DNA of 51,426 bases from Gemmatimonadota bacterium (GCA_003222135.1 QHUM01000041.1:1-51426); one strand, 5' to 3'. Numbered from the stretch's first letter, positions 22,389 through 31,274 are shown. Made by a program: numbers and translations. Notes: generated by a model from the sequence alone, not told the origin.

Positions 22389-24437
22389 ATGAAACGTCTG
22401 GTCTCGATCCTGGCGCTCACGTTTCCCCTTTCCCTTTTCCCCTTTCCCGGTCTCCCCGCCCAGAAGCGCGCAATCACGTTCGAGGACTTCATCGGGCTGA
22501 AGGCCGTGGGCGATCCGCAGCTCTCTCCCGACGGCCGGTGGGTCGCCTACGGCGTGACCGAATACTCGCTCAAGGACAACCGCGGGACGGGTCGCATCTG
22601 GCTCGCGGAGCTCGTGACCGGACAGACCCGCCGGCTCACCGAGGGCCCGGGCTCCGACCGGCAGCCGCGTTGGTCCCCCGACGGCACGACGCTCGCGTTC
22701 GTCTCCACCCGGCAGAACGGTCCGCAGCTGTGGGTGCTGTCGATCGCGGGTGGGGAAGCACGACGCGTGACGAGTCTGGCGGACGGCGTGTCCGATCCGG
22801 ACTGGCTGCCCGACGGCAAGGGACTGATCGTGACGAGCGACATCAAGTGGCCCGCCGACCAGGAGATCGACCACCGCAACGGCGACTACCCGACCGACGC
22901 GCGCCTGTGGACGGGCCTGCTGTGGCGCCACTGGGACGATTGGCGCGCCGGGAAACGGCAACACCTGTTCCTCGTGACCCTGGCCGACGGTGGGCGTGCC
23001 AAGGACATCACCCCGGTCGATCACGACGTCCCCACCATCGCCACGGGCGGGGACGGCGACGTGGCGGTGGCTCCCGACGGCAAGGAGATCGCCTTCGCCA
23101 TGCACGGTGACTCGACCGTGGCGGACAACACGAACGTCGACGTCTACCTGGCGGACCCCGACGGCGCCGGAACGCACGCGCTGACCACGAGCCGCGGCGC
23201 CGATAACACGCCGCGCTACTCGCCGGACGGGCGCTGGCTCGCGTATCTGTCGATGGAGCGGCCCGGGTTCGAGGCGGACCGGGTGCGGTTGGTGCTCGTC
23301 GGGCGGAAGGACGGAAAGACCCAAGCTGGAAACGTCGTCGAGGCGACCCAGGGATGGGCCCTCTCCGTAGGCTCCTACACGTGGTGTCCTGACTCGAGGT
23401 GCGTGTACGCCGTCGTGGAGGAGCGGGGGCGGGACAATCTGTACCGCATCGACGTTCCATCGTTCCATCGTTCCGTCGTGATCGGGAACTCAGGGGTCAA
23501 CACGAATCCTAGCCTCGCGCCCGACGGGAAGACCCTGGTGTACCTGCACCAGAGCAACACGCAGCCCGCGGAAGTATGGGCCTCGGGCCGGCAGCTCACG
23601 CATCACACCGACTCAGGCGTCGCGGCGCTCGATCTCAAGCCGCTCGAGCCATACGGCTTCGTGGGCGCGCTGGGCGATTCGGTGTTCGGCTGGACCTTGA
23701 AGCCGCCGGGGTTCGACCCCGGCCGGCGGTATCCCCTCGTCTACCTGGTTCACGGGGGGCCGCAGGGCGCCTGGGACGACAACTGGCACGCGCGCTGGAA
23801 CTACCAGATGTTCGCGGCGCGCGGCTACGTCGTCGCCGCGGTCAACTTCCACGGCTCGACCGGCTACGGGCAGAAGTTCACCGACGCCATTTCCCAACAC
23901 TGGGGCGACTACCCGTTCGAAGACATGATGAAAGGCCTCGACGTGGTGGCGCGGCTCCCCTACGTCGATTCGACCCGCATGGGCGCAGCGGGCGCGTCGT
24001 TCGGTGGCTACATGGTCTACTGGATCGCCGGCCATACCGACCGCTTCAAGGTGCTGGTCGATCACGACGGGGTGTTCAACCCCGTGAGCATGGCCGGGAC
24101 GACCGAGGAGCTGTGGTTCGTGAATTGGGAGTTCGGCGGGACGCCGTACGGCAACCGGGCGCTGTACGAGAAGTGGTCGCCGCTCAACTTCGTGCAGAAC
24201 TGGAAGACGCCGATGCTGATCGTCCACTCGCAGCTCGATTACCGAGTGGACTTGTCGGAGGGCTATCAGGCGTTCACGGCGCTCAAGGCGAGAGGCGTGC
24301 CGGCGAAGTTCCTGTACTTCCCGGACGAGGGCCACTGGGTGCTGAAGCCCCGCAACCGGCGCCTCTGGTGGAGCACGCTGCTCGATTGGCTCGACCAATA
24401 CCTGAAGCCAGGGGCGACCACGACCGGAGCGCGCTAG
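22389..24437 (+). CDS. Secreted S9-family prolyl oligopeptidase/acylaminoacyl-peptidase
   Basis: The 682-residue protein has a signal peptide whose core is encoded by a T/C-rich repeat (LTFPLSLFPFPGLPAQ). A beta-propeller of WD40/PD40-like repeats follows over about residues 30-400 (SPDGRWVAY, SPDGTTLAF, APDGKEIAF, SPDGRWLAY, APDGKTLVY). The alpha/beta hydrolase domain at the C-terminus has the nucleophile in GASFGGYM (about 536), Asp in LDYRVD (about 615) and His in EGHWVL (about 647). The family cleaves oligopeptides, often after proline or from acylated N-termini; here the site would be the periplasm. It is convergent with the M1 peptidase gene with no gap. An octamer repeat interrupts the propeller at 23454-23477. 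Confidence 0.94.
   Translation: MKRLVSILALTFPLSLFPFPGLPAQKRAITFEDFIGLKAVGDPQLSPDGRWVAYGVTEYSLKDNRGTGRIWLAELVTGQTRRLTEGPGSDRQPRWSPDGTTLAFVSTRQNGPQLWVLSIAGGEARRVTSLADGVSDPDWLPDGKGLIVTSDIKWPADQEIDHRNGDYPTDARLWTGLLWRHWDDWRAGKRQHLFLVTLADGGRAKDITPVDHDVPTIATGGDGDVAVAPDGKEIAFAMHGDSTVADNTNVDVYLADPDGAGTHALTTSRGADNTPRYSPDGRWLAYLSMERPGFEADRVRLVLVGRKDGKTQAGNVVEATQGWALSVGSYTWCPDSRCVYAVVEERGRDNLYRIDVPSFHRSVVIGNSGVNTNPSLAPDGKTLVYLHQSNTQPAEVWASGRQLTHHTDSGVAALDLKPLEPYGFVGALGDSVFGWTLKPPGFDPGRRYPLVYLVHGGPQGAWDDNWHARWNYQMFAARGYVVAAVNFHGSTGYGQKFTDAISQHWGDYPFEDMMKGLDVVARLPYVDSTRMGAAGASFGGYMVYWIAGHTDRFKVLVDHDGVFNPVSMAGTTEELWFVNWEFGGTPYGNRALYEKWSPLNFVQNWKTPMLIVHSQLDYRVDLSEGYQAFTALKARGVPAKFLYFPDEGHWVLKPRNRRLWWSTLLDWLDQYLKPGATTTGAR
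22422..22448. repeat. T/C-rich repeat in the S9 signal-peptide codons
   Basis: Units TTTCCCC, TTTCCC, TTTTCCCC and TTTCCC follow one another and encode FPLSLFPFP, just before the probable signal-peptidase site. Confidence 0.75.
23454..23477. repeat. Octamer repeat inside the S9 propeller
   Basis: GTTCCATC, GTTCCATC and GTTCCGTC lie head to tail and encode VPSFHRSV within the beta-propeller. The unit is the same as in the M19 signal-peptide arm (TTCCATCG). Confidence 0.8.
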
Positions 24438-26390
24438 TCACGATCTCGTCCAGACGTTGTTTTCTCGTCGCACATCCGGGAAATTCTGCCCCGGATCGAT
24501 CTCGACCTTGACGACGTCCGCCGCGAACTTCCGCTCGTACAGGTAGTGATTCCCGAGCAGCCAGATCTCGACCGGAAGCCGAACATTCTCGACGCTGCCG
24601 TTGGCGAGCGTGATCCGCATGTCGACCGGCATCGGCAACCCGCCCGGGCTGGCCAGGAAGATCCGCGTGATCGGTCCACCCGAGTCCTGCCGCACCCGCA
24701 CCGAGTCGAGCGCGAGATCCACGACGTCGGTACGGTAGAACCAACCGCGCCAGAACCACGATAGGTCCTCGCCCAGCGCATCGTCCATCGAGCGGAAGAA
24801 ATCGGCCGGGGTCGGGTGCTTGTAGGCCCAGCGGCGGATGTACTCGCGGAACGCCGCGTCGAATCGCGTCGTGTCGTCGAGGAGCTGTTGGCGCAGCAGA
24901 TAGAGACCGGCGGCCGGCTTGCCGTACTCGACGGACCCGAGCAGCGCCGGGGGCACGCGATCGGCGGCGAGGATCGGCGGCTGATCCCGCCCCGTGGCGG
25001 CGAACCGGGCCCACCCCGCCGCCGGCCCGCGGCCCAGCGGCACGGAGTCGTGGTAGAACGCCAGCCCGGAGTAGATGTTCATGAAGCTGTTGAACCCCTC
25101 GTCCATCCAGGCGTACAGCCGCTCGTTCGATCCCACGATCATCGGGAACCACTGGTGGCCGAGCTCGTGAGTCGTGACGCCGAACAGGTTGCGGTCGCCG
25201 GCGCGGTGCCCGCAGAACACGATCATCGGGTATTCCATGCCGCCCACGGGCCCGGCGACGTTGATCGCGGTCGGGTAGGGGTAGCGGAACCACTTCTCGG
25301 AGTAGTGCTTGATCGAATGGCGGGCGTACTCGGTGGAGCGCGTCCACCCGGCGTTCGCCTCGGGCGGGTACAACGACTGGATCAACACGCCGGCGTAGCC
25401 GCTCGCGTCCCAGATAAAGTTGGGCGCCGCCGCCCAGGCCACGTCCCGCACGTTCTTGGCGCTGTAATGCCAGGTGAGGGTCGGCCCGGCGCCGGCTGGC
25501 CGGGTGAACGCCTGTCCCGCCTCGGTCTTTGCGATCACCGCGACCGTCGTGTCCGACTTCGCTGCCTGGGCGAGCCGGGCGCGTTGCGGGCCGGTCAGCA
25601 CCTCGAGCGGGTTCAGCAGCGTCCCGGTCGCCGCGACCACGAAGCTGCGCGGCACCGTGATGGCGACGTCGAAGTCGCCGTACTCGAGGTAGAACTCGCC
25701 CTGACCGAGATACTGCTCGGTGTTCCAGCCGCGCACGTCGTCGTACACAGCGAGCCGCGGATACCATTGCGCGATCTCGTACAGCCAGCCGCCGGGGAAC
25801 TGCTCGCGGCCCATGCGGTCCGAGCCGTGCTCGGGGACTTCGAACGAGTACGCCAGCTCGAGCGTGGCGGCCTGGCCGGGAGGCAGCGGTCGATCGAGCT
25901 CCGCCCGCATCACCGTGCCGTTCACGCTGGTCGCGAGCGGCGCCCTACCCGACGCCTTCCCGAAGCGCTGCACCGCCCGGACGTATTGAATCGTGTAGCC
26001 GCCCTCGAACCCGCGACCCGCGAAGCGGGCGTCGGTCGGATTGACGCCCGCGCCCCGGCTCGACGCCCGGTAGATGTTCTGGTCGAGTTGCAGCCAGAGA
26101 TAGGTCAGCGTGTCGGGCGAGTTGTTGACGTAGTGAATGGTCTCGCTGCCCGCGATCGTGTGGGTGGCGGTATCGAGCGACGCGCGGATCGTGTAGTCGG
26201 CGCGCTGCTGCCAGTAACGCGGGCCCGGCCGGCCCGAGCCCTCACGCAGCAGGGTCGGTGTCGGCAGCGCGAGCCGTCGAAACGGGGACGTGTCGCCCAC
26301 CTGCGGCGGGAGCGGGGGCGGGGCGGCAGGAGCGGCTGGGGCGGGGGCCGGCTGCTGCAGGGCGACGACGACGAGGGCTGCGGTCAGCAT
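24438..26390 (-). CDS. Secreted M1-family metallopeptidase
   Basis: Starting at ATG 26390 the product is 650 residues with a short hydrophobic N-terminus (LTAALVVVALQQ) and a Pro/Ala linker. The M1 signature is present: GGMEYPM in place of the usual GxMEN, and HELGHQWFP (about 408) followed 18 residues later by the third zinc ligand Glu in WMDEGFNSFMN. The N-terminal beta-domain contains YLGQGEFYLEYGDFDV, a pattern common in secreted M1 peptidases of Gemmatimonadota and Bacteroidota. It removes N-terminal residues from peptides. The start codon shares one base with the EamA stop (TGATG), so it is the last gene of a PhzF-EamA-M1 operon. The open frame upstream of the ATG lies within the transporter gene. 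Confidence 0.93.
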   Translation of the reverse strand: MLTAALVVVALQQPAPAPAAPAAPPPLPPQVGDTSPFRRLALPTPTLLREGSGRPGPRYWQQRADYTIRASLDTATHTIAGSETIHYVNNSPDTLTYLWLQLDQNIYRASSRGAGVNPTDARFAGRGFEGGYTIQYVRAVQRFGKASGRAPLATSVNGTVMRAELDRPLPPGQAATLELAYSFEVPEHGSDRMGREQFPGGWLYEIAQWYPRLAVYDDVRGWNTEQYLGQGEFYLEYGDFDVAITVPRSFVVAATGTLLNPLEVLTGPQRARLAQAAKSDTTVAVIAKTEAGQAFTRPAGAGPTLTWHYSAKNVRDVAWAAAPNFIWDASGYAGVLIQSLYPPEANAGWTRSTEYARHSIKHYSEKWFRYPYPTAINVAGPVGGMEYPMIVFCGHRAGDRNLFGVTTHELGHQWFPMIVGSNERLYAWMDEGFNSFMNIYSGLAFYHDSVPLGRGPAAGWARFAATGRDQPPILAADRVPPALLGSVEYGKPAAGLYLLRQQLLDDTTRFDAAFREYIRRWAYKHPTPADFFRSMDDALGEDLSWFWRGWFYRTDVVDLALDSVRVRQDSGGPITRIFLASPGGLPMPVDMRITLANGSVENVRLPVEIWLLGNHYLYERKFAADVVKVEIDPGQNFPDVRRENNVWTRS

Positions 26391-27331
26391 CAGTGATCTT
26401 CCCCTTTCGCTTCCAGGAGGTAGCCGGCGGCGACTCCACCCACGACCAGCGACAGTCCGAGCCACCCGAGCCCGCTGAGTCGTTGGTTGAACAGTAACAG
26501 CGCGAGCAGGGTGCCGACGACCGGCTCGATCGTCGCAGCGACCGCTGCCGGCGCGACCTCGATCCGCCGGACCGCCGCGAAGAACAGGAAATTCGCGGCG
26601 AGCACCGCCCCCGCGGTCAGGCCCGCCACGCCGCGCCAGGCCGCAGTCGAGGGCGGCGGCGCCGGGGGATGCCCCGCCACCGTCAGCACGATGCCCATGA
26701 TGACGATGGCCCCCAACGCCTCGAGGAACAGCACTCGGACGGCACCGTAGCGCGGCACCGCGAACCGGGCCAGCAGCGTGGTGCCGGCGTAGCTCAGCGC
26801 GGACAACAGACCACCCGCGATGCCCGCGCCGATCCCCAGGCGGGCGGCCTCCGCCCCCGCGTTGCTGCCGCCGGTGACGGTGAGGGCGACCCCCGCCATC
26901 ACGAGCAGCGCGAGCAGCACGCGCGTGACGGTGAGCGCTTCCTTCAGGAGTACGCGGGCCAGGACGGCGACGATCAGGGGCGCGGTGTACAGCAACGCGG
27001 CGGCGCCGGCCACGCCGGCTCCCGCGATGGCGAACTGGTAGGCGACCTCGAACAGCGCGACGAGGAATCCACCACCCGCGCCGACCAGCAGCCAGCCGCG
27101 CGCGTCCACGCGGAACAGCGCGCGGTGGAAGACGAGGCCCCAGAGCGCGAGGCACACGGTGCCCAGGAGCACGCGCCAGAACCCGATGCTCGTCGCCGGC
27201 ATGAGGCGGTACAGGCCGGTGGACAGGGGGCCGGTCGTGCCCCACGTTGCGCCCGCCGCGAGCGCGAAGAGGTAGCCGGCGAGACGTGGAGCGCGGGAGC
27301 TGGAGGGCGTGGAGGGGGCCGCCGCGGTCAC
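26390..27331 (-). CDS. EamA/DMT-superfamily transporter
   Basis: The 313-residue protein has ten predicted transmembrane helices in two EamA repeats (about 18-150 and 165-305), with the typical W-G and E-P patterns (GATWGTTGPLS; VAATIEPVVGTLLALLL). Members export amino acids and other metabolites. The GTG start at 27331 overlaps the PhzF stop as GTGA, and its own stop overlaps the M1 peptidase start, so all three are one operon. Substrate is unknown; export of an amino-acid-like compound would fit with a neighbouring peptidase, but that is speculation. Confidence 0.9.
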   Translation of the reverse strand: MTAAAPSTPSSSRAPRLAGYLFALAAGATWGTTGPLSTGLYRLMPATSIGFWRVLLGTVCLALWGLVFHRALFRVDARGWLLVGAGGGFLVALFEVAYQFAIAGAGVAGAAALLYTAPLIVAVLARVLLKEALTVTRVLLALLVMAGVALTVTGGSNAGAEAARLGIGAGIAGGLLSALSYAGTTLLARFAVPRYGAVRVLFLEALGAIVIMGIVLTVAGHPPAPPPSTAAWRGVAGLTAGAVLAANFLFFAAVRRIEVAPAAVAATIEPVVGTLLALLLFNQRLSGLGWLGLSLVVGGVAAGYLLEAKGEDH

Positions 27332-28116
27332 ACCAGCTCGCCCCGCAGCACCGTCACCGCCTGTCCGCCGAGCCCGACCCGATCACCCGCCACGCGCACC
27401 CGGAGGACGCCGCCGCGGGGCGACGCCTGGAACGCCGTCATCTCGGACCGCCGGAGGCGCTCGCTCCAGAACGGCGTGAGCGCGCAGTGGGCGGATCCCG
27501 TGACGGGGTCCTCGTCGATACCGACCCGCGGTGCGAAGAAGCGCGACACGAAATCGTAGCCCGGCGTCTCCGCCCGGCTCGTGACGATGACGCCGCGCGC
27601 CTCCACCCGCCTCAATGCGCTGAAGTCGGGCTCGAGTGAGCGCACGGTCGCTTCCGAGTCGAGCTCGACCAGGTAGTCGAACTTGCTGCGACCGCACCAG
27701 CGCGCGGTCACGCCGAGCGCCTTGGCGAGCCCGGCGGGTGGCGGTGCGGGGGCCGCGGGCGTGGCCGGGAAGTCGAGCTCGATCCAGTCGCCGCGCCGCT
27801 CGGCCGTGAGCAGGCCGCTCTGGGTGTGGAAGCGGGCCGGCGCCCCGGCGGCGAGGTGCCCGTCTTCCCACAGGACGTGCGCGCTCGCGAGAGTGGCGTG
27901 CCCGCACAGCGCCACCTCCTCGGCGGGAGTGAACCAGCGCAGCCGGTAGCCGGTGTTTTCGGCGAGCAGAAACGCCGTTTCGGAGAGATTCATCTCGCGG
28001 GCGACGTCTTGCATCCAGCGCTCGTCGCGCGGAGCCGGCAGCACGCACACCGCCGCGGGATTGCCGGCGAAGGGCGTGCTCGTGAAGGCGTCGACCTGGA
28101 CGATCGTCAGGCCCAT
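27328..28116 (-). CDS. PhzF-family isomerase/epimerase
   Basis: This 262-residue protein shows the two-lobed diaminopimelate-epimerase-like fold of PhzF proteins: VDAFTSTPFAGNPAAVC at the N-terminus, the catalytic Glu in MNLSETAFL (about 46), ALCGHATLASAHVL, and EDPVTGSAHCALTPFW near the C-terminus. True PhzF isomerises a phenazine precursor, but most family members outside phenazine clusters have unknown small-molecule substrates, and no other phz genes are here. It is the first gene of the PhzF-EamA-M1 operon. Confidence 0.92.
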   Translation of the reverse strand: MGLTIVQVDAFTSTPFAGNPAAVCVLPAPRDERWMQDVAREMNLSETAFLLAENTGYRLRWFTPAEEVALCGHATLASAHVLWEDGHLAAGAPARFHTQSGLLTAERRGDWIELDFPATPAAPAPPPAGLAKALGVTARWCGRSKFDYLVELDSEATVRSLEPDFSALRRVEARGVIVTSRAETPGYDFVSRFFAPRVGIDEDPVTGSAHCALTPFWSERLRRSEMTAFQASPRGGVLRVRVAGDRVGLGGQAVTVLRGELV

Positions 28117-28179
28117 GCGCCGTTAATCTACCCGCTCAGGCGGAACGTTGTCTTCCCGTGAAAGAAGCTGTGAGGGGGT

Positions 28180-29706
28180 TCAGCCCGTCGGTGGTCGTGA
28201 CGCCGGGCATGGGGTCGCCTTCAGGAGGGCCGCGTGCTCGTGCACGGCGCGGCGCGCGCGAGCGCGAGCCAGATTCCAGTTCCGCCAGCCGTCCGCGGCG
28301 GGTTGCTTCCCCCCGTTCCCTTCGGGCGTCCAGCGTGCCAGCAGCGCCGCCGCCGCCCGGCACTTGTCCTGATCGCCGAGGCGGGCGAATGCCGCGAGCA
28401 GGTCGGGCACGGCGTCGGCGCCCAGCGAGGTTGCGTACACCGCATCGAAGGGACGTTGGACCGCCGGGCGGGCGAGATTGGTCCGGACGATGAGGGCGTC
28501 GGGGTTGAGCAGGTGCAATCCGCCGAGCACCGCGAATCCCTGGACGAGTGCGCCGAAGGCGAAGCGGCGCCAGTGCCCGCGCAGCACGGTCACCGCGAAC
28601 CATGCGAACGCCCCCGCCAGGTAGATCATGAAGGCGGTGGCGTAGAGGCGGGTCTCGGACAGTCCGAACTCCGCGACGTAGAGCCGCATCCGCTGGAGCG
28701 CGGACGCCATGACGACGCCCAGCAGGGCGAGCAGCAGCCCCGACAGCTGGCGCAGCGTGCGCTGGTGCTCGCGCGACGCGTCGCGCAGCAGCCGCTCCGC
28801 GCCGAGCAGGAAGGGGAGCACCAGGCCGCTGGCGGCGACGAGCTCGAAGAACCCCCGCCGCGCGTATTCGGCGTACGTCAGGTCGGTGGCGCTCTGCACC
28901 AGCTCGGCGCCGCCGAAGAAGTAACGGAGCTGGATGACGACAAAGACGAGAAACAGCAGATTGACGAGACCCAGCGCGGTGCCGACCGGGACGATCCCGA
29001 GAGACAACGCCTGAGCGTCCGCTGCGGGAGGCGGCGCCCTACGGATCAGCGCCCCCCAGAAGTAGCCGGCGGTGAGGGCCGTCCAGAGTGCGGTGAGCGC
29101 GAGGTGTGACGCGACGGCGCTAAAGTCGACGTGCAGGGCGGTCGCGACCACGTTGCGGAATACCGGGTCGGCGGCGGCGAACAGGCCGCCGAACGCGAGC
29201 AGCACCGGGAAGGCGAGCAGCGCGCCGCCGATGGCGCCGCGCGCGTGTCGGAGGGCGCCACCGGTCGGCAGCTCGCTCCACCGGATGTCTCTGGCCATGA
29301 GTGGCCAGACGCCGAACCACGCGCTCAAGGCGGCGACGACTCCGCTACGCACGTACTCCCAGGCGTCGCGGCCGCGCAGCGCGACGCCGCGCAGGCTGAG
29401 ACCGGCCAGCGCGAGCAGGATCGCGAGCCCCATCGCATCGAGCGCGCGGAGCGCGCCAGAGTCGCGGATCGCAAAGTTCGAGCCCAGCAGCACGGCGGCC
29501 ATCGCGAGCCAAGGCGCGTCGCGCCCGACGGCGATCCGGCGGCGATGCACCAGCCACGCGGCCGCCGCCGCAAGCGCCACAGTACAGAGGAACGCGTTCA
29601 GCCCCCACGGTGTCGCGCGCAGCAGCGCGTCGCCCGCGATCCCCAGGACGACGCCCGTAGCCAAGACCTCCATGCCGAGCCTCGTTCGCTCGGTGAGCGC
29701 GCTCAT
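28180..29706 (-). CDS. DUF4173-type polytopic membrane protein
   Basis: From ATG 29706 the product is 508 residues with about 11-12 transmembrane helices, matching the DUF4173/DUF4153 family: conserved LLAFGGLFAAADPVF, YFFGGAELV and YAEYARRGFFELVAA. The C-terminal 110 residues are soluble and Ala/Arg-rich (NPDALIVRTNLAR; ARLGDQDKCRAAAALLARW). The start overlaps the prenyltransferase stop as ATGA. Function of the family is unknown; it often sits beside small regulators or signalling genes. Here it is the last gene of a four-gene operon that includes a winged-helix regulator. Confidence 0.88.
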   Translation of the reverse strand: MSALTERTRLGMEVLATGVVLGIAGDALLRATPWGLNAFLCTVALAAAAAWLVHRRRIAVGRDAPWLAMAAVLLGSNFAIRDSGALRALDAMGLAILLALAGLSLRGVALRGRDAWEYVRSGVVAALSAWFGVWPLMARDIRWSELPTGGALRHARGAIGGALLAFPVLLAFGGLFAAADPVFRNVVATALHVDFSAVASHLALTALWTALTAGYFWGALIRRAPPPAADAQALSLGIVPVGTALGLVNLLFLVFVVIQLRYFFGGAELVQSATDLTYAEYARRGFFELVAASGLVLPFLLGAERLLRDASREHQRTLRQLSGLLLALLGVVMASALQRMRLYVAEFGLSETRLYATAFMIYLAGAFAWFAVTVLRGHWRRFAFGALVQGFAVLGGLHLLNPDALIVRTNLARPAVQRPFDAVYATSLGADAVPDLLAAFARLGDQDKCRAAAALLARWTPEGNGGKQPAADGWRNWNLARARARRAVHEHAALLKATPCPASRPPTG

Positions 29707-30245
29707 CCCGCGGCCGCTTCCGGCAGCCCGCCGAACCGCCGCTGGCGCGCGTGGAAGGCGCGCAGCGCGTCCGCCAGGTCGGCCGCCGCGAAGTCGGGCC
29801 ACATGATCTCGGTAAAGTACAGCTCCGCATAGGCGCATTCCCACAGCAGAAAGTCCGAGAGGCGCTGCTCACCGCCCGTGCGGATCAGCAGGTCCACGTC
29901 CGGGAGGATGTGGCGGTCCGCGATCGCCGCGCGCGCCGAGTAGTCGACGGCGAGCCGGAGCCGGAGCCGCGTGCCGGCGGCGGTGGCGTGCTCGGCGGCG
30001 CGGACCGCGGCGACGAGCGGAGCCGGGAGCCGGTCGCGCCGCCCGACCACCTCGAGGCGGACGCCGTTTTCGATCAGCTGCGGGGTCTCGGTGCGCAGAT
30101 GGCGGGCGAACAGGCGCATCAGCGTCGCCACCTCGCTCGCCGGGCGCTTCCAGTTGTCGGCGGAGAAGGCGAACAGCGTCAGGGCGGTTACGCCCTGATC
30201 GGGAGCGGCTTCGACGATTCGGCGGACCGCGTCGGCTTCGCTCAG
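29703..30245 (-). pseudogene. cis-Prenyltransferase (UppS family) lacking its N-terminal catalytic segment
   Basis: About 175 residues match undecaprenyl diphosphate synthase from codon 40 or so onward: ALTLFAFSADNWKRP, then LLIRTGGEQRLSDFLLWE and YAELYFTEIMWPDF, which hold the isopentenyl-diphosphate-binding Arg/Ser residues. The essential N-terminal block with the catalytic Asp (normally MDGNGRWA followed by GH) is absent. Homology begins directly at the end of the preceding regulator gene, with CTG overlapping its stop as CTGA. No ATG or GTG exists there in frame; the nearest is a GTG at 30368, deep inside the regulator gene. A deletion joining the two genes is the simplest explanation. 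The stop is still coupled to the DUF4173 gene, so the frame may be kept only to carry ribosomes onward. Confidence 0.75.
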
Positions 30246-30607
30246 CCCTGACGTGTCGCGCGGATCAGGGCTTCCATGTGGTCGAGATAGCGCTCCAAGG
30301 CGCGGCGGCCCGCGGCCGTCAGCCGGTACTCGGTCTTGGGGATGCGGCCGGCGAACGACTTGCTGCACGTGATGTACTGCGCCTCCTCCAGCTTGCGGGC
30401 GTGCACGCTCAAGTTGCCGTCGGTCGTCTTGAGGAGCCCCTTCAGCTCGTTGAAGGTCAACGCGTCGTTCACCGCCAGCGCGCTCACGATGCCGAGACGC
30501 ACGCGCTCGTGGATCAGCCGGTCGAGGTCGGCCGCGCGCAGCGCGCGCTCGCCGCGCGGCGGCGCCGCCACCGCGTCCGTCTTCCGTACCGCTCCCGATT
30601 TAGCCAC
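30242..30607 (-). CDS. Winged-helix transcriptional regulator (HTH_34 type)
   Basis: The 121-residue protein has a single winged-helix domain (about 27-110: ERVRLGIVSALAVNDALTF, NELKGLLKTTDGNLSVHARK, then the wing FAGRIPKTEYRLTAAG). That is the pattern of the HTH_34 family, which often regulates adjacent membrane proteins. I chose GTG 30607, preceded by GGAGGT five bases away, over ATG 30631, which has no clear ribosome binding site. It overlaps the upstream membrane-protein gene by 8 bases. A palindrome in the operon promoter (31222-31240) is its likely operator. Confidence 0.9.
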   Translation of the reverse strand: MAKSGAVRKTDAVAAPPRGERALRAADLDRLIHERVRLGIVSALAVNDALTFNELKGLLKTTDGNLSVHARKLEEAQYITCSKSFAGRIPKTEYRLTAAGRRALERYLDHMEALIRATRQG

Positions 30608-31184
30608 CGTACCTCCGTGCGATGATGCCACCGAACACGATGTGCAGGCCGCCGAATCCGGCGGCCAGGCACCAGTTTCCCCAGGCCGAGGGCCCGAGCA
30701 GCGCGAGGGCGCCGACGATCATGAAGCACAGCCCCATCACGGGCACGACCCGCACCGAGAAGGCGCCGCCCGTCACGAACCCGGTGCCGTACAGCAGCAG
30801 CCAGGTCCCGGGCAGCGCGTGCCACAGGCCGGCGCGGTACAGCACCACCGTCAACAAGCCCCCCACGGCCATCGGCGTGAGGAAGCTCAGCCAGAAGCGC
30901 CGGCCGGGCCCCGAGAGAATCGGGTCGTCCACCGCGTAGGCCTTGCGCACCATCGTCCAGCCGCCGATGGCGAGCGCCACGATCGCCGCGCCCAGCCAGG
31001 TCGCCAGCCACAGCTCGGGGGTACGCTGGCGGGCGGCGACCAGCGCCGCGGCGAGCGCGGTGGTCCCGACCGCGATCTGGCCCCACCCCGGCACCGCCGT
31101 GAACGACCCCGCACGCTCCATCGTCTGGCGGATGTAGCGCAGGTTGTCGAGCGCGCGGTCGTGCAGGGGACGGGGCGACGCCAT
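30600..31184 (-). CDS. Small polytopic membrane protein, operon leader
   Basis: From ATG 31184 the product is 194 residues: a soluble N-terminal helix (RALDNLRYIRQTMERAGSF), then five or six transmembrane helices (GWGQIAVGTTALAAALVAAR onward) ending GGIIARRYGG. I recognise this as the type of membrane protein commonly placed directly before an HTH_34 regulator, but I know no function. It is first in the operon with a consensus-like promoter and palindrome upstream. Sensing of a membrane or small-molecule signal that controls the regulator would fit, as inference. Confidence 0.82.
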   Translation of the reverse strand: MASPRPLHDRALDNLRYIRQTMERAGSFTAVPGWGQIAVGTTALAAALVAARQRTPELWLATWLGAAIVALAIGGWTMVRKAYAVDDPILSGPGRRFWLSFLTPMAVGGLLTVVLYRAGLWHALPGTWLLLYGTGFVTGGAFSVRVVPVMGLCFMIVGALALLGPSAWGNWCLAAGFGGLHIVFGGIIARRYGG

Positions 31185-31191
31185 GGCCCTC

Positions 31192-31220
31192 AGAATAGCC
31201 GCAGCCCCAGCTGTTGTCAA
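31192..31220 (-). promoter_or_regulatory. Sigma-70-type promoter of the membrane protein/HTH_34 operon
   Basis: On the minus strand TTGACA (31215-31220) and TATTCT (31192-31197) are separated by exactly 17 bases. The -10 box ends 8 bases before the start codon at 31184, so the 5' leader is very short or absent. Confidence 0.7.
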
Positions 31221-31221
31221 G

Positions 31222-31240
31222 TACTTTGTAGTATAAAGTA
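31222..31240. promoter_or_regulatory. Palindromic operator, TACTTT-N7-AAAGTA
   Basis: A perfect 6-bp-arm palindrome with a 7-base AT-rich centre lies directly upstream of the -35 box of the minus-strand operon and 34 bases before the D-aminopeptidase start. It is a good candidate site for the HTH_34 regulator and may control both directions. Confidence 0.6.
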
Positions 31241-31274
31241 ACTAGGCTTCCCCCGTCCCAATCGAGGCCCCGCC

